DNA of 64,000 bases from Anthopleura xanthogrammica. Its lineage: Eukaryota > Cnidaria > Anthozoa > Actiniaria > Actiniidae. Shown piece after piece: positions 22,700 through 39,875 of this stretch. A program made the position numbers and the translations under genes. Location of the stretch: contig OZ025206.1 of NCBI GenBank assembly GCA_964019055.1, positions 1,737,001 through 1,801,000 of the forward strand. The letters are read 5' to 3'. Below the pieces are notes generated by a model, which saw nothing but the letters and a program-made list of their open reading frames with translations, was not told the DNA's origin and searched no databases. How positions within the stretch are numbered: position 1 is the stretch's first letter; every line of letters begins with the position of its first letter.

Positions 22700-25310
22700 A
22701 TTAATTAGTGAACGGCATAACGTTTGAACGAACGAATAGACGAAGAACATTAAATAAAAAAGCTGCTTCCGAAAGAGCATAACAAAATGTTATAATAATG
22801 AATAAATCCAAAGTATTATCAACAATATTACTACAGCTAAGAATATTTTGAATTTACACTTTTTCTTTTGACAAATAATGCTCATATTGAACAAATTACT
22901 CTACGAAAAATTAGAAGAAGAAAAAAACACAAAATATTTCTAATTGAACTGGCAATATAGTTTTTACAATATCACTTTTGGCGCAAGTTTTTTTGTTTTG
23001 TTTTGTTTTAATTTTACAGCCACGAAGTTTATTGAAATAGCACTAAAATAGAACTGCTAACCGATAGCCGCTTTGAAATTAAAACTCTTAATATCCGAGA
23101 TAGAAAAAAGCTAACTAGTCGCGCTGAATGTCAAAAAGCAGATAAGCATCGAATCTTAAAGACTTATTAGCAAGATACTTCTTTCATACTTTAGAAAGCT
23201 ATCCTTTTTTTCTGGAAATTCATTTATCCTTTAATGACAAAAGTTAAACAAATGATGTACGTAAGTGAATTGTATTACAAATCATCAACTGTGGATGAAG
23301 TGAATACGATATTACTAACGTCAAATCCAACGTCAAACGGAAATTCAGGCGACGAAAAAGCGCTGTTCCAATCTCTACGTAACTACTTTACTGTTGCGAG
23401 AATATAACAATCTAATATAATTGTCAAGTTGGAATAGTTTACCAAACATTTTAAGTATGCTATTCCGGTCAAGCGATGAAATTCAAAAGTGGATATTTTG
23501 ACTTTGAGTCGAAGCGAAAACAATCAAACTTCGGGTCCAAAATCACCTCTAAAAACACGAAATCCCGAAAAAAAATGTTTCGTTGGGTCGAGAAAAGACG
23601 TATTCGCTCACAGAAATGTAAAATATAGCACTGAGTAATGCATAACGATAAAAATATCCAAGCCTAAGTTATTGGAATATTTCATCCAGGAAAACAAACA
23701 AAGTTTAAAGAAGTGCAAATGACTTTGAAGTTACGCAAAATTACCTCTAGAGTAGATTATCCTCTTCGACGACCTCGCTAAATGCTTGAAAAAAATCGTC
23801 AATAGATGAACAAGAGTTCATAATTGTTCAATTTCATCTTTTCTGCAATGTCTTAGGTCGGATTCAATATAAATAAGAATAAGAAGTTGACTATCAGTAT
23901 ACTATTGGTACAATATTAATGTACACATTTAAACCAATACGTGACCGTTTCGTAAGCAAACAAGTTAGTAAGCGTTGGTAAGTCTTTTTATTTATATATC
24001 TTAATATTGAATAATGTATATGTACGTATGTGTCACATTTAGTATTTCCATCGCTATCTTTAGAACTCTCCGATTTCTTTTTTAATGTCTTGGATATTGA
24101 ATATAAACATAGGATAGTTGAAGCTTAAGCGTGGTCCGCTTCCTAATAACGCAGTTGTGCACGTTTGCTAACTGTAACAGGAAGATCTAGTGGCAGTAGT
24201 TAAAGCCGCCTTGACGGCGCCTGTTATGCGTTTATGAAAACCGTTGGATAACCAATAAGCAGGATAAATACGGCTCTATTCATTGTAAATTGAGGATAGT
24301 TCCCAAAGAAAAATCGGGTTAGGCTAGGCTTATAACTTTCTGATTTTTTTGAAGAATTTGTGCGATCCTGCTATGTGTTGATGAGAGGTTTTGACATTAA
24401 AATATTATCTCTTACTTGCGTTGTCTTGTAGTTTTTCTTATAACGTCCTTTTTCCTTCATTTTTACGCATTTTCTCTCAGTACTCCTTATGATTGCTTCA
24501 CTCTTTCTCCTTCTTTTTCCTCTTCCTTCATTCACGCATTATCTATCTTTTCTTCTATTTCTCTTCCTGGATACGTTCTTTCTTTCTTTCTCTCTTATCT
24601 TTGGAGCAATCTTACAATGTCTTTTTCTTCAGTTCAACCAAGACATACAAGTCACAAAAGAATCATTTCAACTACTCATTTCAACAAATAATTAATTAAA
24701 CATCCCTGATATTGAAACAGCTTTTGTACTTTAAGTGTTTACCCACAGAAAGCCAATTTATCTTTCGGATATTAAGAAATCACCCCAATGAAAGCCAATG
24801 AAACGTCGTCTTCCTAGTTATACTTAACATATTAATGTACTCCAATCTCAATTGTACTGTCATTACATATTTTAGCTTCAAACTAGATCTGATGATTTGT
24901 CGTAAGGTGCGCTAAACATCTTTCTTCTCGACAATTCGGTGAATAATTGTTGTGACAAGTAAAAATAGTGACTTCAAGATGCTTGTACACGATCATGAAA
25001 CATTCGACTCATTAAACAGAACGCTCATACACATTATAAAATTATATCTGGCGCCGTATTTTAACATGCAGACAAGATATAGTACGATTTTTTTTTTAAA
25101 TTGACTTTATGAAAAAATATAAGTAATTATTGACCCCAAAACTCTTGTACACCGCCACCATTTCCTCTCTCTAAAGCCCGCGGATCGAGCATCATCATCA
25201 GCATCATTATCATCATCACAGTCACGATGACAGACACCATCATCGTCCATGCCCACTTATTTAGTTATTATAATTAAGAATGGCTGATACGTACGGCATA
25301 TACTTAAAAT
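22700..25310. other. Gene-poor
   Basis: AT-rich DNA. A pyrimidine-rich stretch at 24430-24600 gives spurious Phe/Ser frames. Nothing supported. Confidence 0.45.
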
Positions 25311-25693
25311 CCTATGACACATCTGACAATATTCTCAGAATACATTCTACATGAGATGAGCTGTTGACTGGCCCCAAAAATATTATATAGTTTGAGTCAT
25401 CTTGAAGTTATGAAGGTTTATTCAAAACACTGGCTACTGTGCGGAAATAATCAGCAATTTTTTAATGAAAGCCATGGGTAAAACAGTGATGCTTTCCAAA
25501 TTTAATTTATCTTTACCAGTTAGTTTTGTATATTAAATGATGGCTCCCCTGACGTCACAGTCATTAGCATATGGCATGGAAAACCCTTTTTATAATTTCA
25601 AGACGCATCACTCAAACTATATAATTTGTTTGGTCATTGAACAACTCATCTCATGTAGAATCTATACTGAGAATATTGTCAGATGTGTCATAG
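25311..25693. mobile_element. Foldback element with >100-bp arms beside the 63-bp satellite
   Basis: CCTATGACACATCTGACAAT at 25311 pairs with ATTGTCAGATGTGTCATAGG ending at 25693. A second block (TATATAGTTTGAGTCATCTT near 25385 and ACTCAAACTATATA near 25611) extends the arms beyond 100 bp with small gaps. The 63-bp tandem array begins right at its right end. Confidence 0.7.
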
Positions 25694-26452
25694 GCACTTT
25701 AACATCATCCAACATGGCTGCCACTTTTATTCCCTTAGGAATGATTACAAACCACCTATAGTGAACATCATCCAACATGGCTGCCACTTTTATTCCCTTA
25801 GGAATGATTACAAACCACCTATAGTGAACATCAGCCAACATGGCTGCCACTTTTATTCCCTTAGGAATGATTACAAACCACCTATAGTGAACACCATCCA
25901 ACATGGCTGCCACTTTTATTCCCTAAGGAATGATTCCAAACCACCTATAGTGAACATCAGCCAACATGGCTGCCACTTTTATTCCCTTAGGAATGATTAC
26001 AAACCACCTATAGTGAACATCATCCAACATGGCTGCCACTTTTATTCCCTAAGGAATGATTCCAAACCACCTATAGTGAACATCAGCCAACATGGCTGCC
26101 ACTTTTATTCCCTTAGGAATGATTACAAATCACCTATAGTGAACACCATCCAACATGGCTGTCACTTTTATTCCCTTAGGAATGATTACAAATCACCTAT
26201 AGTGAACATCATCCAACATGGCTGCCACTTTTATTCCCTTAGGAATGATTACAAACCACCTATAGTGAACATCATCCAACATGGCTGTCACTTTTATTCC
26301 CTTAGGAATGATTACAAATCACCTATAGTGAACATCATCCAACATGGCTGCCACTTTTATTCCCTAAGGAATGATTACAAATCACCTATAGTGAACATCA
26401 GCCAACATGGCTGCCACTTTTATTCCCTTAGGAATGATTACAAACCAATAAT
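25693..26452. repeat. 63-bp minisatellite, about 12 copies
   Basis: The unit contains CCAACATGGCTGCCACTTTT and ATTCCCTTAGGAATGATTAC. The period is exactly 63 bp (21 codons), so frames stay open across the array on both strands, giving artificial 21-residue repeat proteins. Variant positions (CTTAGG/CTAAGG, CATCATC/CATCAGC/CACCATC) alternate between copies, suggesting a higher-order pattern. Confidence 0.9.
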
Positions 26453-26486
26453 GAAATGACTGTCATACCGATCGACCGAATCCCCA

Positions 26487-27079
26487 AGGGACGGACCATT
26501 TGATATTTGATTGGGATTGATTCTAAGTTTGCTCGATCTTTTTTTCCGCCCTCAAGGGTTGCACGATGTTTTTTTACTGTGCCAAGTGCTTGCAGAATAA
26601 TTTTTTCATTCACTTTTTTGATAGTATATAAATACAGAATGAATGTCCAATTTTTCATTGACAGTATATATGATTACACAAAATACAAAGTATAGTTATC
26701 AGACATTACTACCAACGAGTGCATAGTTACATATCTCGACTGTCCGTCCCTAAAGTTTCAATTGCAAGTTGGTCAACGGAAAACCAAAATCCAGACGGAT
26801 GCCGAGTTTTCGTAGGCTGGAGCAACTTTCCCTGAAAATTTTTGAAATTCAAACTCTCGAAAATGCGATTTCAAGCGGTTTGAGAGGCATATAAGACTTC
26901 AAAAGTCGAATATATTCCATTTGGTTCAAAAGAAGTGAAATCTTGAAATTGAAATTATAAGCTCGCTCCGATATTTTTTTTGCCATATCTGAACGTTGCA
27001 CGACAAGGAGCGAGACCTTGCTCGATATTTTTTGGGGGATTTAACCCACCCCCATCAATTATCAAATTGCCCGTCCCTA
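26487..27079. mobile_element. Candidate TIR element with AGGGACGG ends
   Basis: AGGGACGGACCATTTGATAT at 26487 and the complement ending CAAATTGCCCGTCCCTA at 27079 are inverted. An internal GTCCGTCCCTA near 26743 could be a third end, so a nested or shorter element is possible. No coding frame. Confidence 0.45.
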
Positions 27080-30000
27080 ATCCTAACCCTAACCCTAAAA
27101 AGTAAAAAAACAAAACCTATAATTAAAACAAAAAGAACCAATAACCAACTAACCTTGGTCGCCTGAAACGAAACAGCAAACAAACCGGCTAAAGGGTAGA
27201 AATAGTCAACCTAACCCCCTAAGGTGAGTGAGTAAACGAATGAATGCACACTATTATAGACCTTTCCAAGACGTCACTTTGAGTATCCTTTCTAAAATAG
27301 CACTGTTTTAACTGCAATCTCCTATTGCCGTAGGGTTGAACTCCCTACCGACACTAAGGAAGTTCAAAGATTCAATTACAACGCCTCCATTAACGTTCAC
27401 TGATATTCTAAACATGTTTTGAAGGATGCAGAAAGAAGCGTTGAAAAACCAGACGATGGCTTTAACCTTTGGTAAAAAAATTCTTTCGGATTCCAACCGC
27501 GTAGCTTCGCTTCGCTTTGCAGGGGCCAAGAAAAAGTAGCTTAAAAAATTTTCCCCTCAGTCTGGATAAAATATTTGCTTTAACAATGTTCTAAATTTTT
27601 GACCAACTTCTTGATGTTTTGTGGTTCAAGTTAGAAATGTTAGGGATTTTTTTTGTGTGTGAAATTTTGGTGCAAAAATACCCAAAGCAATTGTTTCGAA
27701 AGTTGTTGTCATGGGAATCGGGGTTTGTAGGATTTTATCTAACAGGAAACGTTAAGAAAGATCTTGTGAAATTCTTAGAGTAGGTAGTAGTTGCAGAATA
27801 ATCGGCAGGACCGAGTATCGTTTGGAGATTGAAGAGAACTGAAAACGTGTACTTGTCAACAACTCTCATCCTTCTTCCGAGGGCTCTTGCTCAACGTTCT
27901 AGCTACCAGCTCAAGCAAATTAAACACTTCCAGCTTCACATTTATGATACAATACGGCTTTCCATGGACTTACCAAACGTTTCTGACTGACTTGTCGTTC
28001 TTGCTATCTTTGTCCAACTGATGCACTTGAAGGCTTGACCGATATTTTCTTCAGCTCTAGTTAACTCAATAATACAACTTTTATTCACTCGTCTACATTC
28101 ATTGACATTAAGGGTGAAGTTAGTATAGCTTTCGTCTGCGGGGTTACACCGCCTGTGTTAGGAGATAAGTCGATCCATGACGTCAATAGCTGTGATTGAT
28201 GATCATCAAATAACGACTTCTTAAATGGTAAGATTAACTACAACCTACTGTGCGAAATGGAATAAAATAGACAAAACCTTAAAATTGTTACATAAAACAA
28301 AGAATATAATAGATATGAACAAAAAAAATTATAAAAATTTGACGATTTTACGGTTTGATTGTACAAAATGAATTTGGATGCACAATTCATTCTTTTCTTG
28401 GTCACTATTTATATTTTATTTTTACTTTAAGCACCTACAGCTGTTGAAATCCGTATATTTGCCTTCAAGAAATACTAATGGGAAATAGTCCTTCTTATTT
28501 CTATTGAGCCCTAATTAATCAACTACATAGGAACGAGTTGTTTGAGAGGATGTTTACCTGTTTCGGTTTAATCTATCACAGCAAAAGAAAATCCAATATT
28601 GGTACTTATCGTTTTCTGGGATTTTAGTTTTTTAATATCCTTCCAAAAGTAAAATATATATCATAATTATTCTTTTCGTTAGAAAAGATTTCGATTCCTA
28701 GCACTCGAAGTATAAGAGAAAAAGGTTTCTTTGATCTTATTAGGGTAGGAAATTAGGCCGAACATTATAAGGAATATACAAGAAAGGTTTCTAATCACGC
28801 TGAAGACCGAAAAGAGCTTAGTGTTATTGCCCCGGGGCAAAAACTATAAACAAATGTACTGCAAAATAGATAGATGTCAAGAACGCTGGTCCTCATTTCA
28901 AAACCTTTTGAAATCGGGTATTTTTTCTTTTTTATGAGTTTTCTTTCTTTTTTTTAATCATTTTTTTATTATTTTTTTTCATTTTCATTTATTCATTTTT
29001 TTTCAATATTTTCTTCTTCTTCTTTTCTTTTTCTTCCGTCGCCTTTCTTCTCTCTTAATCAGCTCTTCTGTACATTTATTCATTAATTTTTTTAGTTATT
29101 ATTTCTACTTCTCGATATACGATTTATCACATATCTAATATTTATTCTTTTGTTTGTTCTACTGTTCTTTCATTCCTTCTGTTTTGGCCTTTTCTTTCTT
29201 TATTTTCCTTATTGCTTTTTGCCATTTGTTTCTTTCATCCGAATTCTTTAATTTTCTGTACCTTTTTTCATTCATTTAATTTTGTTATATTTTTACTTAA
29301 ACAAAACAAAAAGCAAAAACGAAAAAACCACACACACACACACAAATTTAAAAAATCAAATAAAAAAAAAGCAAAAAAAACCTATAACAGATTCTACTCT
29401 TTTAATCTTTCGTTCGTTCGATCAGTAAGTCCTGAATTATCCTTCCATACCTTTCATTTTACCTTTCATTTCTCTAGTTAGTAAGAAGAGTGTGAGTATC
29501 TGATCATTCATATTTTTAGAACCAACCTTTCTCTTCATCAATAATTATACCTTTCTGACCAAATCTTTCAAACAACTCCTTACAGTAAGTTAATGATTAC
29601 TATAGGAAATCCTAAAACACAAGATGACTCCACGTACTAAGACTGAGTATTCCATCAAAAAATTAGGAACATTGCAGCTCCAGGCAAATCATTTATGTCA
29701 AAAAAAAAACAAAAAAAAATCTTAAAACCCCCTCATGATTTAATCAAATTAGTTCTGTATTTTTCGGTGTTTCACGTTTGATTTGACATTTTTTTTTGCT
29801 TCAAGCAGCCGCGTGGGTATTTGGTGAAAACCTCCCGCCAAAATCACAATAGAGAGCTTCAGCTTGGTGCTTGCAGTGCAGACGTTTCTGTTCGACCCTG
29901 TATAAGATTGGTAAATGCCCCCGGCCCGTCCCCAACCAGGAACGCTAAAATTGCAGGCTGGAGCTGGTAGTGAGACGAACGTGCGGAACTGTCCTTGTTC

Positions 30001-30452
30001 TCTCGATATCGATGAAAGGTCTGAACTTAATTACAATTATAGTCGGAAAATAAAATGACTGAGCCTTTTGAAATTACACTTTTCTATCTTCGTTGAGAAA
30101 TGAATTCTAGTTGTAAGAAGTTTCTCTATCTTTGATCAGAACTGAGAAACAGACTCTTTTCGTTGGAATCAGCGAAAAAATATTCTACCTCACACATTAT
30201 ATTGGCTTTGCTAAGACGTCCTTGTAATAATGTCAAGATTTTTTTTGAGCAGCAGTAGCTGAAGACCAATACATGAAAGCATGCAATAAAGTAATATTGG
30301 ACAAAGTTGACCAGCTTTCATAAACATATTACAATAATAGGGGAAAACATAACAGGAAAACTTATAGTGTAGTCTTGATTTGTGGAGGGTAAATATAGCC
30401 AAAATCTTTCTAACCCAGACACATGCTACATCTAGCTAGCTGTTGCGGGCAA
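27080..30452. other. Gene-poor
   Basis: Three to four CCTAACC/CCCTAA words at 27078-27099 resemble an interstitial telomere-type repeat. 28900-29400 is a poly-pyrimidine stretch followed by A-rich DNA. No gene recognised. Confidence 0.45.
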
Positions 30453-30706
30453 TGGACTACTTCGACGATACGGTGGCCATCTTGAATCGCTAAGCATCAT
30501 GGGGCAACAAAACAAAGATTTCCGCGGATACTGATAGAGTTTCGTTTATTTGTCAGTTTTTTCATGTCCATCTCAGCTCTTAATTCATCTTTTGTCAAAT
30601 TGTCTTGTGGTGAATTGTTAATGTAAATGGATGTCATTACTGTAACAAAGCTTTGTATATTTGCCCCCTACCAAGATGGCTGCCGCATCGTCGAAGTAGT
30701 CTATTA
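30453..30706. mobile_element. Possible foldback MITE
   Basis: GGACTACTTCGACGATACGG followed by TGGCCATCTTG is inverted relative to CCAAGATGGCTGCCG followed by CATCGTCGAAGTAGTC. The arms are about 35 bp, 180 bp apart. Confidence 0.5.
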
Positions 30707-31889
30707 CAGAACTTTGCAACAGTTTTGAGCGCAACCTTGCAGAAGCGAGTTCGAGATCAACTGTGCAAGCAACGTTGCTGGTAACTCGTCCAACAACGTT
30801 TGCATAATGCAGCTTTTCCATGTACTGGTGGCAGAAAGGATATTGTATTGGCAAGAAAATACTCTTAGACGTCCAGTTCAAGCTTTTTGTCTCTGTGAAG
30901 CAACGTGAAGCCTAAATTGGACTTGAGAAATCAAGACTGCGCGCGCTTCGATACTTGACGCGTCAAAAAATGGAATTGAAAATCGATTTGTAAAAGAATT
31001 CATTTCGGTATTTTTTATATCCGAAATTTGCCGTCAACAGAGTTCATCGGAGTTCGTTTGCGCAATATATTGAGGAAGTCAACATGAATTTGGAAATTTC
31101 CCCCATCTAAGAAACCCCTTCTCCTGCCCCCCCCCCCCCCAACATTATATTCATCTCAGTGCAGGCGCCGAAGCACGCACGTTTTTCGTTTTGTATATCG
31201 AGTAATAAAACTGTCGATTTTTTAAAAATCACATGCTAAGTTTGCGACAAGTGCCATTGAAGGAGACGAAATTCTTTTAGTAAGTGATGACTAATGGTGG
31301 TAGAAGTCAAGACATTTTAAGATATACTTAGTGAAAAAGATGGTATATTAAATACTGTCGCCTCAGGATATGTTAATAATTATGGGAGACGTAAAGAGAT
31401 CGATGGGCTGACAAAACTGTGCTCCAAGGTTTTATACAGCACGAAAAGATGTGAAGGTTATACAAATTAGTATAGAATTGTCTATACAGTGATATCGTTA
31501 TTAAGCGAACACTCTTTATTAAACGAACAGTTGCAAAATATTTCCCCATATTTACAGCAAAACGAACCTCTATTCAGCGGGCACCAGGGAAGGTCCCGAA
31601 GGTGTCCACATAATACTGGTACCATTATCAAGGACCCGAATGGGCGAAGGCGTTTTAAAAGTAATCTTTTTCGGAAAGTAAGCGTCATAACGAATATATT
31701 TTTGGATATAATTCATTCTTATAAGAAGGGATAGGCAAAATACATGTTAACCATGCTGGATGTTATAACAAAAACATTGACTAAGTTTGGAGTTTTTTAA
31801 TTTAAGAGAAATATCCAACATGGCGGCTGTGACGTCACATAAAAATCAAGAATTTGAAATAGAGGAAGTCTTTAGTCATACAGTCGAGT

Positions 31890-32175
31890 CAGTCTTGTAG
31901 ATGTCGTATGACTGTGGAAACCCTTGCGTCACAGACGTGACATGCTGTGACCGTGATGGTATCATGCCCCAATATGATTGGGCAAGCAGTTATGTCGCAC
32001 GCCGTGATAGGTCGACTATGTACTGTGACCGTGCCACACGTGACAGTCACGCAATACAAAATCTACTCCAAGCACCAAACATGACCAAATAGACTAACGA
32101 CGTCACCCAAACAGCTATCAATTTTTACATGACAAAATCACGATCACGATCACGTCACGATCACGTCACGTCCTA
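31890..32175. other. GTGAC-rich stretch downstream of CCT5
   Basis: Recurrent TGTGACCGTG, CACGTGACAG and ATCACGTCACG words, resembling the 1300-1495 patch. It lies just past the 3' end of CCT5. The short open frame in it has no recognised domain. Confidence 0.35.
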
Positions 32176-32266
32176 TCTCACACCAACACGAAATCTGGTC
32201 AACTGAACCTGACTAACAAACACGCAACCTCTACGGCTCACACATCGATTCTTGAATTCTGAGAAT

Positions 32267-32272
32267 TTTATT
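32267..32272 (-). terminator. Candidate polyadenylation signal AATAAA of CCT5
   Basis: AATAAA on the minus strand begins only 4 nt after the CCT5 stop codon (TAA at 32277-32279). If it is used, the 3' UTR would be about 20-40 nt, unusually short. Further signals downstream were not ruled out. Confidence 0.5.
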
Positions 32273-32276
32273 CACA

Positions 32277-37988
<5,712 letters not shown>

Positions 37989-38477
37989 GTTTGTGGATGG
38001 TTTTTAGTTTATACGATGATAAATAAAGCCGATGATTTTGGATTTTGAAAGTTTGTCTTGCACCTTTTTGGTGCTACGAAGAGAACAGCAAGAACCACCT
38101 TTAGTGCCCAGTACCTCACGGTGAGATAAAACCAAAGAAAGCCCAAAGGAAGTTTTTGTGCTTCAAATTAGCATATTCTTTTTCAATATTATTTCGTTAT
38201 TATATTTGAACAAAATTCTTTAACGCTTATTATTTTTTAATATCTAAAAACTTTTATCATGGCGGAACAGAGAGATCCGTTTTAGGGATTCTTCCCTCCG
38301 CAAAACTAAGAAGATCCTTTTCAGTGGAAGTTTATCATGTGCTGGGGAAAGACTAAGTGATAAAGACGCTGGTACCCGCAGAAGCCCTTGCTTTAGATAG
38401 GTTAGAGTTGGGTGCACCCTGTTACTGAAGGCCTGAATATGCGCCCAGAACCATAGCTATAGTTACTCTCCCTCCAC

Positions 38478-38520
38478 AGGCGGATCCATGCTGGAATCCG
38501 TTAAAGGGGGGCCGGAAAAA
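38478..38520. mobile_element. Solitary hAT-like terminus
   Basis: CAGGCGGATCCATGCTGG followed by a G-rich AAAGGGGGGCCGG resembles the left end of the same MITE type. No matching right end is seen nearby. Confidence 0.35.
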
Positions 38521-38997
38521 TTCGGCGTTAGAAGAATCTCACCGCTGACTATGCAAAACGAAATCAGAGGAGATCTGAGGGCATGGTGGACCGTGAAGGA
38601 AATTCTTTAAACATGGTAAATCCAAAATATGGTTTCCAGAAATGCTAATTTCTGCGTTCTGGGGATATTTTGTACCAAGAAAAAGGTTAAAAATGAAGAA
38701 GAAGAAACTGACTAAAGACACTAATTCACATTTCTATTTTGAATATTTAATTTTCAAATAATTCAGCGGTTGCTTGTAGCAAATAACAGACAGACACTTT
38801 ACTGAATTATAACATTTGATCATTCAAATTAGTCGTAGAAGTAAGCTGAAAATTTAACTTCAACCGCGTTTTTTTTCTTTCTATTTTTGTATCCTTCCAA
38901 TGGTTGTTATAAAATGGTTGAAGTTAAATTTATTTACGATTTATATTTAGTTATAGTTCAGTGGTGTGTTGCCTATTGGCTCCTACCGACTTAGAAA

Positions 38998-39181
38998 ACA
39001 TGATGATGATGATGATGATACATGATGTTGATACATGATGATGATGATGGTGATGATGATACATGATGATGCATGATGATGATGGTGGTGATGATGATGA
39101 TGGTGATACATAATGATGATTATAATACATAATGATGATGATAATACATAATGATGATGATGATGGTGATGATGATACATG

Positions 39182-39213
<32 letters not shown>

Positions 39214-39316
39214 GATGATGATGGTGGTGGATGTGATGATGGTACATGATGATGATGATACATGATGATGTGATGATGATACTGATGATGATGGTGGTGA
39301 TGATGATGATGATGCC
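38998..39316. repeat. (GAT)n/(CAT)n microsatellite
   Basis: About 320 bp of GAT with GGT and ACAT interruptions. It lies about 560 bp beyond the 3' end of spartin and upstream of CCT5. The His-rich frames on the minus strand are artefacts. Confidence 0.9.
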
Positions 39317-39875
39317 TCCTGTCAAACATTCTTAAAAGGCCTTAATTTTGATGACCTAAGTTTTCGTCTAAATATAAGCAGATAAATCGTGAAAGATTTT
39401 TCAAAGACATAAACTATCTCAAATATCTGTGCTATTAATAGTTTTTGGCATAAAAATAGTCCTTTTGCACTAACAGGTGACGTGGTCCTACCCCCTTGAA
39501 ACGAGAAGTTGTGTAAAAATGAACACCAGCAATGGAAAGAGTACCTCGAAATTAGTGAGGAGCCGAAATTGCAGCTCAGGATACTGACTCAATACTATGA
39601 CCTAAAACGTTGCCTTCTTCAGTCACTAGTCGAGGTGCTCCTTCAATTTCCGATGCTCATTTAGACACAACTGCTCGTTTTAAAGGAATAAGTTATATAA
39701 CATGTAAGTGCAATAGGCCTATTCTTCTTAAATATAAAATTATATGGTATGACGTAAATATAAACAATACCCTCTTTCCCAGGCCCTTTTTAGAGTATCT
39801 AGGTAGAAAAGGACGGAGTAGCTAGGCCCTGGGACGAGTGAAATGTACAAAAAAATCTATTCAATATTAATTTTT

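Noticed and set aside
27078..27099. Telomere
   Set aside because: Only three to four CCCTAA-type units in the middle of ordinary DNA.
30618..30881. 87-codon minus-strand frame
   Set aside because: Overlaps the right arm of a foldback element; no domain recognised.
38951..39329. His-rich protein
   Set aside because: Translation of the GAT/CAT microsatellite.
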